In this document: positions 55,211 to 64,000 of the stretch, piece after piece
Numbering within the stretch: position 1 is the first letter of the stretch
Layout: each line of letters opens with the position of its first letter
Source: Flaccisagitta enflata
Taxonomy: Eukaryota; Chaetognatha; Sagittoidea; Aphragmophora
Reading direction: 5' to 3'
Assembly (NCBI GenBank): GCA_965153355.1
Contig: OZ231126.1
Coordinates: 29,946,001 to 30,010,000, forward strand
DNA length: 64,000 nt
Notes under the pieces: generated by a model
Told to the model about the DNA's origin: nothing
The model's input: the letters and a program-made list of their open reading frames with translations, nothing else
The model's database searches: none
Program-made: the position numbers and the translations under genes

Positions 55211-55690
55211 TCCTCATTTTATCCGACTATTGTATTGCTACTGTCGTCAAATTAGACGCTTTATTTTATCCAACGCACTTATTTAATTGAGGAGAAAAAA
55301 ATGAAGAGAAACAAGAAAAAAAAAAGACACAGCCTCGATATGATAACGAGGCTCTTAGAGGGCTTTGAAGGGCTTCAAAGTGTTTAAAAAAGAGGTACTC
55401 ACATCCCTGCAGATAAAGCGTCATTGCGAAGCTTCACAAGTTTTTTTTAACGTCGTTGAGAAGCGCAGTTTTCCTCTTTTTCCCTCTCTGTGCTGTCACT
55501 CGAATCTGTCAATGAAATGGTTTAATGAATATTTAATGAATCCATGTTGATATATGACGAGCAATTAAGATGGTTGAATAACCAAAGGGGGCGGGGGGAG
55601 GAGGAGGAACGGCGGAACGACAACAATAATTACGTTTTAAGAAAATGATGATGTTGATGAAAATAAGTACAGCGTAAGTAAATTAAGGAA
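55211..55690. other. No supported gene
   Basis: Nothing recognised. A short minus-strand start-plus-donor at about 55400 was judged too weak. Confidence 0.35.
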
Positions 55691-55778
55691 TGAATTTATG
55701 AATGAATGAATGAATGAATGAATGAATGAATGAATGAATGAATGAATGAATGAATGAATGAATGAATAAATAAATAGA

Positions 55779-55809
<31 letters not shown>

Positions 55810-55834
55810 AGAAAGAAATAAATAAATAGATAGA

Positions 55835-55885
<51 letters not shown>

Positions 55886-55912
55886 ATGAATGAGTGAATA
55901 AATGAATGACCA
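55691..55912. repeat. (GAAT)n(AAAT)n microsatellite
   Basis: Two adjoining tetranucleotide runs with rare changes. Confidence 0.95.
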
Positions 55913-56351
55913 AATAGATACATTATTGAACTTAAGTTTACGCTGGTCGAACAATGGCGAAAAAATACACAAGCATGAAAGGAATGAAATTGAAAAGCGT
56001 ATTTGAATCATAATTCGCAAAAAATGGGCACACTTTGAATACAATTTGATCTCTCTGGGCCAACTGAAACTGGTCTTCATGATTATCATACTAAAGAGTT
56101 TCTTACGCCAAATTGTTTGACATGTGCTAGCGTTAAGTTCAGCGCATCGTGTATATGTTGTCATGGTGGCTCCGATAACAAGGAAAAATCTACTTGTTAA
56201 TGAAAGGCAATAATGGGTGTAAACAACTTCACCGACCAAAAGAAGAGGCATGGCAATTAATCTCGAGGATGACAGAAGCAAGCGATAAAGAAGACTAACG
56301 ATGGTCGCACTGCCGCGCCATTGTTCAACCGCGGGAGTTGAATCAAACGGG
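55913..56351. other. Unique-looking stretch, open on minus, no supported gene
   Basis: The minus strand is open for about 150 codons here, but the frame starts within family A and ends in a microsatellite. No motif. Confidence 0.35.
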
Positions 56352-56583
56352 AACAAGGCCGGATACACGGCTACCCCAGTCCGTGCGGGTGGGCAGGGGC
56401 TGTATTGGAGGTCACTTAATCATTTGGGCAGGAGCAGTTAGGCCATAGACCGCAAAAAGAAAAAGTAAAGTGTGACGGACGGACGGACGGACTGACGGAC
56501 CGACGGACGGACGGACGGACCGACGTACCGACGGATGGACCGACAAAGCGGGGTGTAGAGTCGCGTAGCACGCGACTAAAAAA
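56352..56583 (+). repeat. Family A copy, full length
   Basis: GAACAAGGCCGGATACACGGCTACCCCAGTCCGTGCGGGTGGGCAGGGGC at the start, TTTGGGCAGGAGCAGTTAGGCC, AAAGTAAAGTGTGACGGACGG, then GCGGGGTGTAGAGTCGCGTAGCACGCGACTAAAAA. This is the best consensus copy. Confidence 0.9.
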
Positions 56584-56816
56584 CAAGGAAAGGAAAAAGA
56601 GCAACGATCGGTGCCTTAAGTTTCATGTTAATTGCTTAATCAAATTTTCTTTTTATTGTTCATATCGTTGTTAATTTGTTCAGTTCATATGAAAAGAAAG
56701 AAGAGACTTTCTTTAGTTAATACAAAGGCTTTGTCTTATTTATTACTTATCTTTCAGTTTCATGTACAGCCATTATAGGTTTTAAAAACGTTTGTTTGGA
56801 TATATATCCATGGATA

Positions 56817-57006
56817 AACAAGACCAGATTCACGGCTACCAAAGTTGCGGGTGGGTGGGCAATGCAGTAATGAAATAGGCTAACCAAGCAATAGGGCAGG
56901 GGCAGAGATGGAAAAACCGCTCATAAATGCCGAAAAAGCTTAGTGTGGACGACCAACGGAACGACAGACATAGCGGGTTATAGAGTCGCGTTCACGCAAC
57001 TGAAAC
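56817..57006 (+). repeat. Family A copy
   Basis: ACAAGACCAGATTCACGGCTACC, GGGTGGGTGGGCA, GGGCAGGGGCAGAGATGG, GCCGAAAAAGCTTAGTGTGGACGACC and GAGTCGCGTTCACGCAACTGAAA. Confidence 0.82.
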
Positions 57007-58095
57007 ACATCCCCTTATATAGGAACTCAATGCAGTATTGGTGGCGCCAAAGTGTGTTTTTGTAAAATACATCAATTGTTCAAATTGCATCAGAGTTTTC
57101 ATTCAATTTGGCAAACTAGAGAATGGAAACAAGATGAGGGTCGTTTTTTTTAAAGAGTTTGGTTGTTCAACTCGCTTTTGTTATCATCTAATAAAAAAGA
57201 AATAATAAAAAAAAGAACAGTGGCCGTCTAGACAGGTGAACAAATTGGGAGAAAAAAAATAAAAAGTGCACAAGATGGGAGAAAAAACAGATGTGTCAGA
57301 AAATTGAAATCAATGGAAGAAAAAAAAGCAAATGATAAGGTCAATATAAAATCAGGAAACAAATTATTGAACTAAAATAGCACAGGGAGAGTGTAATATA
57401 AGAAGCACCAAGCACCAACCCTACCATGCGGAGAAGATTAGTAACGACTGTCTACAACTCAGTGGTAGGGACTAGACACTATTCACTATTACGATCAAAT
57501 AAGTCATGCAGGTAATGTTAGAACATGATTATGAAATTCATTAGTGTCTAAGGACAATAGTTATCTTACCTTTTTGTGTTTGAAGACGTAGAAGATGTCA
57601 GGACCTTGCCTGATGCCTATCTTGATACAATAGTTTCCTTTTTTGTTTTCATTTCATTCTCAAGTTCGGGTAATATTCAAATGCTTTCTCCTGTGGTATT
57701 CTTTGTACCAAATCAATTCTTTTTCCAGTTTTCAAATTTGTTTCCTCATTTGCGTCATAGTTGATGATGCTGATACACGGTTTTTAATCCACAATCGATG
57801 GGACTATACTTGTTGCATTACAAGGTCGTATTGGTTAATTTGTTTTTAGCAAATTCCTTCTTCACAGAACAAAAAACAAAAGTTTTGTGGATGGAAATTG
57901 TTCATCGTATTTCCCTGATCCATTGATCCCTTGTGAATAATATGAATGATTTCTTTTAACGTTAATGATGTCAATGATGTAGCATTGAATGTAGAAGCAG
58001 TGACATGGACAGTCAGCGGACAAAACGTGATAAGTATATATATCATACCATTGACTTTGATCCAACTCACTGGTTATAAACAAAATGATGTATGT
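57007..58095. other. No supported gene
   Basis: Contains two weak minus-strand frames (near 57576-57634 and 57850-58080) discussed under rejected items. Confidence 0.4.
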
Positions 58096-58143
58096 AACAA
58101 TCAGTAATTGAAATTACAGCCAGCTGGAATGAAGAAAATGTTG

Positions 58144-58240
58144 TTTGCAATAATTGGTTGTTTGAATTACAGCCGGCTGTATTACTCCAATTTTATAAGA
58201 TTATAGCCAGCTATGATTTTAACAACCAGTTATTGCATAC
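58144..58240. repeat. Small fold-back with AGCCRGCT palindromes
   Basis: TTGCAATAATTGGTTGTT at the left pairs with AACAACCAGTTATTGCA at the right with one mismatch. TACAGCCGGCTGTA in between is itself palindromic; ATTACAGCCAGCTG lies just upstream at 58114. Confidence 0.72.
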
Positions 58241-58244
58241 AAAA

Positions 58245-58380
58245 TAGGGATGTGGAAGTGATTGACCGCTTCCGTTTTGGAGGATGGGATAGCTACTAGT
58301 ATTTGTACTACAAAATGGAAGCGGAAGCGGAAGCGGAAGCGGTGGAAGCGGCACTAAAATCGACCGCTTCCACATCCCTA
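58245..58380 (-). mobile_element. Short palindromic MITE, family D copy 2
   Basis: TAGGGATGTGGAAGTGATTG at the left and, inverted, TAGGGATGTGGAAGCGGTCG at the right. GGAAGC is expanded to several copies. Inverted relative to the copy in the lectin intron. Confidence 0.82.
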
Positions 58381-58727
58381 ATACAAAATTTTGTTTATTT
58401 TCAGTAAATTAGATAAAAGCTAATGGAATGATATATATACCTATCATGTTTTGTCCACTGACTGTTGATAGACGAATCTGATCATTATAATGTAAAGAAT
58501 TCAAATGAATGATTTTAACGTATAGATGTAAAGATACAACTCATGAATGGCATAATGAATGGCTAAATGAATGGTTGAATACTAAAATCTATTGTTCTAA
58601 AGAAAAAACTTTTGAATGGCATAATGGCTGGTGATTTCTATCGTCTAATGGATGATGTTGATGATGTTTCGAGTGATGATCTTTGATAAAGAACAAACCG
58701 TCCTCAGAAATTATCATCCAGAATTCA
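58381..58727. other. No supported gene
   Basis: ATGAATGGC-rich stretches at 58530-58640. Nothing else recognised. Confidence 0.35.
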
Positions 58728-58729
58728 CA

Positions 58730-59693
58730 TACACTGTCTTTAAATCGAATTGAGTTACGTAAAACCTTTATAAATCCCAAACTACTTGGCAAAAAGTCTT
58801 CAAATTTTCAGAGAATGTTGGCAACATACTACGGTTTTGTTATACAAAACCTCAAAGTGGAGTATTAGACAGTTGAGGATTGGCTAAACATCAAATAAAA
58901 TTCACTTTTGAAGCAGTGACAATTCTTCCATATTTTCTTCCGCAAAAAAGCTTTCTTTATTTGCACGCTATTTCTAAAGAAATAAAGCTATAGCCCCAGG
59001 AAGGTTCTCAAATGGCAGACAATTTATTATAGATTTCAGTTCTGTCAAAAAGATTAAAAAAGTTAGAATGTGTCAAAAGGTTACAATTGATTTGAGAAAA
59101 AATTCTGCTGTCATGCAGACTTCAAATTCTGGAAAACTGATCAAAATCTTCATTAATGTAAAAAAATGGTCGAAAATTTTGCCAAAACTAAAAAATATGA
59201 TCGTTTTTTTAGTCCCGGACACGCGACTCTAGAACCTGCCGTGTTGGTCGGTCGGTCTGTCGGTTGGTTTGTCGGTCCGTAACATTTTTGATTTGCGAGT
59301 GATTTTGGCATTTCTGCCCCTGCCAAACAAAATGTGAGTGTATTTTTTGCTATACCACTCCTGCCCACCCATCCGCGACTGGGGGGGAGTGTATACGGCC
59401 CTGTTTCATTTGAAACCAGTCTCAGGGTTCCAGCTCATTGTATTTTGAAATGGTAAGTTTTTAATAATAACTTCTTTCAAAAAACCATATGAAATAAGTG
59501 ATTTTGCCCCTAAAAATCCACTTTTTTCAATGATTTGCTGATCCTCACCTTTCCATGTTCAAAAATTGAGGTTATGCTTAACAAAACCGTAGTATATTAC
59601 CAACATTCTCTGAAAATTTGAAGACTTTTTGCCAAGTAGTTTAGGATTTATAAAGGTTTAACATAACTCAATTCGATTTAAAGACGGTGTAAT
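58730..59693. mobile_element. Large fold-back, about 960 bp, with family A in the centre
   Basis: The left arm 58730-58860 (ACACTGTCTTTAAATCGAATTGAGTTA ... AACTACTTGGCAAAAAGTC) matches the inverse of 59568-59693 almost base for base. Weaker pairing extends inwards (GGATTGGCTAAACATCAA against GGATCAGCAAATCATTGAA). The centre contains a family A copy at 59202-59406. Confidence 0.78.
59202..59406 (-). repeat. Family A copy at the centre of the fold-back
   Basis: TTTTTTTAGTCCCGGACACGCGACTCTAGAACCTGC, GTCGGTCGGTCTGTCGG, then CTCCTGCCCACCCATCCGCGACT and GTGTATACGGCCCTGTTTC. Confidence 0.82.
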
Positions 59694-60535
59694 GACTCAC
59701 TGCAAAAGAAAGAGAAAAAACAAAATATTCAGAGCTCTCATCAATGCCAAACAATACAAAAAGGTCAATTTTCCCTTCCCATTTCGTTCAGTGTGAACTT
59801 GGTACATTACTCTCTCTCGTAGAATGCTACAGTAAATAACTAATCAGAAGGGGGTGCGGCCCAATCACAAAACCTGACAAATCTTGAAATTCTCCTCCTT
59901 AATAAGAACGACGGCTATTACTATCTTGCAAAAAAGTATAAACCACAAGATAGAATACAGTTCATTCATACATTCATCAACTGGTACGTTAAACATTTGC
60001 AAAATATAACTATGACTTTGTATGACTTCCCTGGGCAATAACTATAGCTTTTGTTAGCCTCGGTTTTCTTCCATTAAGTGATAGAGGGTAAAGTGGTGTG
60101 ATGCTCTTCCACACCTTGAGAGCGATTCTCTTGAGCCTGCACCTGCAGCTCCAACTGCAGCTTTTTCATCTCTCTCTATAACAATACGATCAAATTAAGG
60201 CCTGTACTATTTCCAGGTCAACTTGACGCCAAATTTACACCAGAATGGCTCTATAGTCTTGGCAAAAAAAAAAAAAACGCATTTGTCTCTGCGAAATTGC
60301 GCATGGAGTGATGAAATTCGAAACGGCAATTTTTTCGCCATTTTCTACTTGAGGTAGCAATTTTTTTTGGTTGTCATTTCTGAACAACTGAATTTAGAGT
60401 GATGCGGTTTGCGCCATTAGATTGGAAATTCGATGAAGTTTCCTGGTATCACCAATTTTTCTATATTTGCATCATTCTTTAGGTAGTTATGCTTCATAAT
60501 GCTTGTGGTTACATATATTGGCAAGATAGTATTAA
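59694..60535. other. No supported gene
   Basis: Unique-looking, AT-rich sequence without credible exons. Confidence 0.4.
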
Positions 60536-60544
60536 GGAGGGGAA

Positions 60545-60885
60545 AGTGGTAAAAAAGAAGCTATGCTTGAAGTGGAAAGGGCACATTTAGAAGTTCGCCG
60601 CAAATTTTTCTCCATTCGAGCGGCGAAAGAATGGAATGAACTTCCAAAAGAAACAAAAAAGTGCACGTCAATCAACGGCTTTAAGGATTCGTACGATAGA
60701 TAGATGGAGGAACAAAAACAATCGCTCTGAGGGGGCTGATATGACGACCGTTGCGGAGAACCAAATGAAAACGCGCTCTGAACGCGCAGACCAAGCCCTT
60801 CTCGATGATGATGGAACAATGTCCCCGCCATGTCGGCCAAAGGTGACCTAGGGGATGTATCTAATAAAATTAAATCAAATTAAAC
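60545..60885 (+). pseudogene. 5'-truncated LINE 3' end (RT C-terminus)
   Basis: A plus frame reading VRRKFFSIRAAKEWNELP and then SINGFKDSYD matches the RNA-binding C-terminus shared by many LINE reverse transcriptases (R-x-x-F-F-S-x-R-x-x-x-x-W-N-x-L-P). It is broken at GATAGATAG near 60700, where the signal changes frame, and runs on to PPCRPKV and TAG. The tail AATAAAATTAAATCAAATTAAA looks like a LINE 3' end. The intact LINE at 38-43 kb lacks this region, so it is a different family. Confidence 0.72.
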
Positions 60886-60893
60886 CCCGTAAT

Positions 60894-61117
60894 CAGATTA
60901 AACCCCGGGGGTTGCTCGGGGTTGCTCGGGGTTGAACCCCGAGTAAACCCCAAGCAACCCAAGCTCTGGGTCGCTCGGGATCAGCTCGGGGTTGCTTTGT
61001 TAGAAACAATGACTACACTATGACAAAGAATACCATCAACCCCAGGCAACCCCGAGCAACCCCGAGTAACCCCGAGCAGAACCCGAGCGATTCCAAGCAA
61101 CCTCGGGATTTAATCTC
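60894..61117. mobile_element. GGTTGCTCGGG fold-back element
   Basis: AGATTAAACCCCGGGGGTTGCTCGG at the left and, inverted, AGATTAAATCCCGAGGTTGCTTGG at the right. Three to four tandem GGGGTTGCTC words occur in each arm. Loop at about 60998-61042. It starts about 10 bp from the LINE fragment tail. Confidence 0.75.
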
Positions 61118-61405
61118 ACTGTTTTACGTTACACTTACATATTACCTAGTGCGTTTGATGCGATGAATGTCAGCAAATCGTAGAAGGGGTAGGTTTGCTT
61201 GTCAACCCGTCGGTCTGTCTGTCAGTCCGTCATACTTCATTCGAAACAAGGTTTTCTATCAGATATTGACTTCTATTGTGCACATTGTATGAGTCTTTAC
61301 AACTGCTGTAACAAGCGTTTCTCCTCAGATGTTTCAGAAGAGTTTTAGCTTGAAGACTCTCACGGTATTGTCAGTTATTAAGCCAACGAGAAAAAAACGT
61401 CAAAC
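61118..61405. other. No supported gene; family A-like scrap
   Basis: GTCGGTCTGTCTGTCAGTCCGTCATAC at 61209-61233 resembles the middle of family A. Confidence 0.4.
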
Positions 61406-61410
61406 GAATA

Positions 61411-61678
61411 CACAGACCACCAAATCCCCCTCTGATGGGAAATAAGCCCCTAGCAACACTTTATCCCGCTCAAGCCACCTGCACAGACCACCAAATCCCC
61501 CTCTGATGGGAAATAAGCCCCTAGCACCTACACCTACACAGACCACCGAATCCCACCCTGATGGGAAATAAGCCCCTAGCAACACTTTATCCCGCTCAAG
61601 CCACCTGCACAGACCACCAAATCCCCCTCTGATGGGAAATAAGCCCCTAGCAACACTTTATCCCGCTCAAGCCACCTC
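61411..61678. repeat. 70-bp tandem array with one shorter unit
   Basis: CAGACCACCAAATCCCCCTC, TGATGGGAAATAAGCCCCTAGC, AACACTTTATCCCGCTCAAGCCACC recur four times; the second unit lacks the last segment and has ACCTACACCTACA instead. Confidence 0.88.
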
Positions 61679-61739
61679 GAATATCGATAAACAAGAATCG
61701 ATGTTTGATCAGTAGATGGCCGATGAAGCGTTTGTAAAA

Positions 61740-61883
<144 letters not shown>

Positions 61884-62106
61884 AATAAGAAAAACCCTCA
61901 TTACAAAAACAAGCAACCCCCGGCGATAATATCTCTAACGCGCGTTTCCACACATTAATCAACTTGAGCGTGACAGACGAACGAATGGAATAACGGACAA
62001 ATGGATCATTTAACGAAAGCACGTCTTAGAGAAAACGTCTTATGGACAAAACATTTTTTAGAGTTGCGTATCTGCAACTCATAACCGAGACAAACGCAGC
62101 AACAAC

Positions 62107-62227
62107 AACCACCACCACCACCATCACTACCACCACCACCACCACCACCACCACCACCACCACCACCACCACCACCACCACCACCACCACCACCACCACC
62201 ATAACAACCACAATAACAACCACAACC

Positions 62228-62312
<85 letters not shown>
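62107..62312. repeat. (ACC)n(AAC)n compound microsatellite
   Basis: ACC repeats to about 62200, a mixed AACCACAAT patch, then AAC repeats to 62312. Confidence 0.95.
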
Positions 62313-62872
62313 CCAAAGTGACAAGAAGACAAACAGAAAGACAATCCAAGGAAAAGTGGTCCTTGAGCCGGGAATAAAGAAGAAGTGTCTTCAAATTCGA
62401 TTTGTAGCGGCAAAAATGGTGAACGTTGATGACACTCAAAAGCCGTCTTAAGAGTGCTTTAAACTTCTTTACGTTTGGTAGAGACGACTTGACTAAGACC
62501 ACATGCAAGGTCTTGGGAATAACATTGCGTGCGAACTTTTAAGCGACAAAGACGACAAAAATTGCAAAAATGACAGAAAATGCAAGAAACGATGAAACAG
62601 ACACTGTGCCGCTTTTATGCTCCCGCACGTTCACGACGGTCACAATCGGATTCATGCTTTCATACTCCATTTACGATTCACGATCGCAGTTTTAGAAGTC
62701 TGTACAGTTCATATAGCTGCTCAGTATACAGTTTTGCATGGAGTGGCATTTTTTTCATGGCTTGAGGAAACGATGCAACAGATTGTGAGCGCGCAATGGT
62801 AACGCCCTTCGCGGGACCATCCTTCCGTTTCCTGTGGTCCAACCCATTAACAGGTGTTTTCACTGATTAATT
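62313..62872. other. No supported gene
   Basis: Unique-looking sequence without credible exons. Confidence 0.4.
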
Positions 62873-62875
62873 GTA

Positions 62876-63284
62876 CTACGCGAATCAATAAAAAAGCCGC
62901 ACTTTTAAATGACAATTTACCATATTGAATTTCAAAATAATCAGATAAAATTTTTGACCATTTTACAGCTCTCAAAGAGAACTTTCATTTGGCTCCAATC
63001 TGGTATTTCTAGCTTTATTCGTTTAGAAATGGCATAAAAAGAGTGAAAACATTGCCATTTTCAGTTTTGCAATCCTATTGAAAAATAAGCATTTTTACAA
63101 AAAAGTGGTTAACTTGGACAAACTCTAACTTCTAAACGGGTTGAGATATAGACCTGGGATTGGTCTAGAGTGAAAGAAAATTTGAAAATCTTCAAAATCA
63201 GTCCAACAAAAAAAGTTTAAAATAACTTTTTCTACCTCTTCCACTCACCTATAATAGGTGCGGCTTTTTTTTTCATTTGCGTAG
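62876..63284. mobile_element. Tc1/mariner-type MITE, 409 bp
   Basis: The left end CTACGCGAATCAATAAAAAAGCCGCAC and inverted right end CTACGCAAATGAAAAAAAAAGCCGCAC pair over about 27 bp. TA lies on both sides (62874-62875 and 63285-63286). The interior is AT-rich and without an ORF. Confidence 0.83.
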
Positions 63285-63289
63285 TATAC

Positions 63290-63810
63290 TCTCCCCCACC
63301 CCCAAACGAGTGGTTTAGCCGGTGGTGCCTTCATCCTTCCCTTGTGGATGGTTTTCCCAATTTTGGTGTCCTTTTTTACATTTAATTGGTTTGACTGATT
63401 GTCGATTCATTCCTCCCATGCAATTTTATCCTTCCCACATGAGTCATTGACATGGTTGCATTCTCATGTGGATGATTTCCCAGATTGTCATGTGTTTTCC
63501 CCAATTGCGGTGTCACCCTACTGATTCAACTTCATTCATGTGGTATTACAAATAGAAGAAGATTTATCCTCCCATAAACGTGGACTCCTAGATAGATGAT
63601 TTATCCCTGCTGGGCATGCAGTTCAATGTGACTTTTTTCTTTGTAGATTATAGATTTATCCTTTCCCTGCAAGTGATTTTACTCATTGTGGTTTCCTCTT
63701 CTTCTTCCTGACGCTGATGGTTTCATAGAATAAAAATACTTTCCAAAATGTGGTTTTACTTTTCCCGTGATATTGGTTTCCCCAATTGAGGGTTCAGTTT
63801 TTCCATATAT
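63290..63810. repeat. Degenerate repeat of TGGNTTTCCCCAATTG words
   Basis: GGATGGTTTTCCCAATTTTGG, GGATGATTTCCCAGATTG, GTTTTCCCCAATTGCGGTG, GGTTTCCCCAATTGAGGG recur at irregular spacing. Confidence 0.5.
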
Positions 63811-63811
63811 T

Positions 63812-63986
63812 GAAAACGAAGAAACCATCCTCATGGTAAGGATGTTATTAAATTGGCGTGCAGTGAAATTATCTATGACGTTTAAGTGTTACCTTGATAC
63901 TAAAGGTAACACTTAAATGTCATAGATGATTTTACCCCAAGTCGATTTAATAACATCCTTCCCATGAGGATGGTTTCTTCTTTTCC
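63812..63986. repeat. Long hairpin, about 80-bp arms
   Basis: GAAGAAACCATCCTCATGG, AAGGATGTTATTAAATTGGCG and AATTATCTATGACGTTTAAGTGTTACC at the left pair with their inverses at 63905-63980. The loop is only about 6 nt at about 63898. Confidence 0.85.
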
Positions 63987-64000
63987 CCTTTTAAAAAAGA

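Noticed and set aside
55390-55440. Minus-strand ATG followed by a GTGAGT donor
   Set aside because: Only seven codons, no TATA box and no partner exon.
55637-56368. 243-codon minus ORF
   Set aside because: It begins inside family A and ends in a tetranucleotide run; the 150 codons between have no motif.
57576-57640. Minus-strand exon candidate ending in a GTAAGA donor, reading IGIRQGPDIFYVFKHKK
   Set aside because: It looks protein-like, but every plausible acceptor upstream leads to a stop in the needed frame.
57846-58083. Two overlapping minus frames of 73-74 codons, one with a hydrophobic start
   Set aside because: The two frames compete, neither has a motif, and no donor links them to another exon.

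Overview
The window is eukaryotic and almost certainly from a repeat-rich invertebrate animal. It contains spliced genes with GTAAGT-type donors, a BEL/Pao-type LTR retrotransposon (a group known from animals), an intact two-ORF CR1/L2-like LINE, several Tc1/mariner-, pogo- and hAT-like MITEs, and very long (GA)n, (CA)n, (AAAG)n, (ATTC)n and (CAA)n microsatellites. I see no rRNA, tRNA, CRISPR array or bacterial-type operon. I cannot name the species.

Layout. 1-9 kb: a 70-bp tandem array, an hAT-like MITE, low-complexity arrays, and a 36-bp satellite split by a 617-bp fold-back transposon with a TA duplication. 9.7-9.9 kb: a probable first coding exon with a TATA box (minus strand). 10-21 kb: (AAAG)n, a GCGCGC-rich array, a 2.4-kb 78-bp minisatellite, many copies of two dispersed families (called A and B here), and a possible 64-codon gene. 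21.56-30.05 kb: one complete LTR element with near-identical LTRs of about 0.91 kb and a 5-bp duplication (GTGAC). It has a glutamine-rich gag and a pol ORF lacking both the reverse transcriptase/RNase H and the integrase core. 34.05-36.16 kb: a four-exon gene (minus strand) that I assembled by matching splice sites and phases. It predicts a 249-residue secreted protein with a signal peptide, an acidic coiled-coil stalk and a C-terminal H-type lectin domain. Each of its three introns carries a different repeat. 38.3-42.9 kb: the full-length LINE on the minus strand, with a polyQ ORF1 overlapping the endonuclease-RT ORF2 by 14 nt. 43-64 kb: nested repeats, fold-back elements, MITEs, microsatellites, a LINE 3' fragment and a possible internal exon.

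The lectin gene is the only complete host gene I can support; the rest is mobile DNA at different ages. The LTR element and the LINE look young; the small families are older and nested in one another. The least familiar material is (1) the LTR element with in-frame loss of its catalytic domains, (2) family B, hairpin elements whose loop is a copy-specific minisatellite of about 21 bp, and (3) family A, an element of 150-230 bp with a GTCGCGTGCACGCGAC hairpin at one end, present in at least a dozen recognisable copies.
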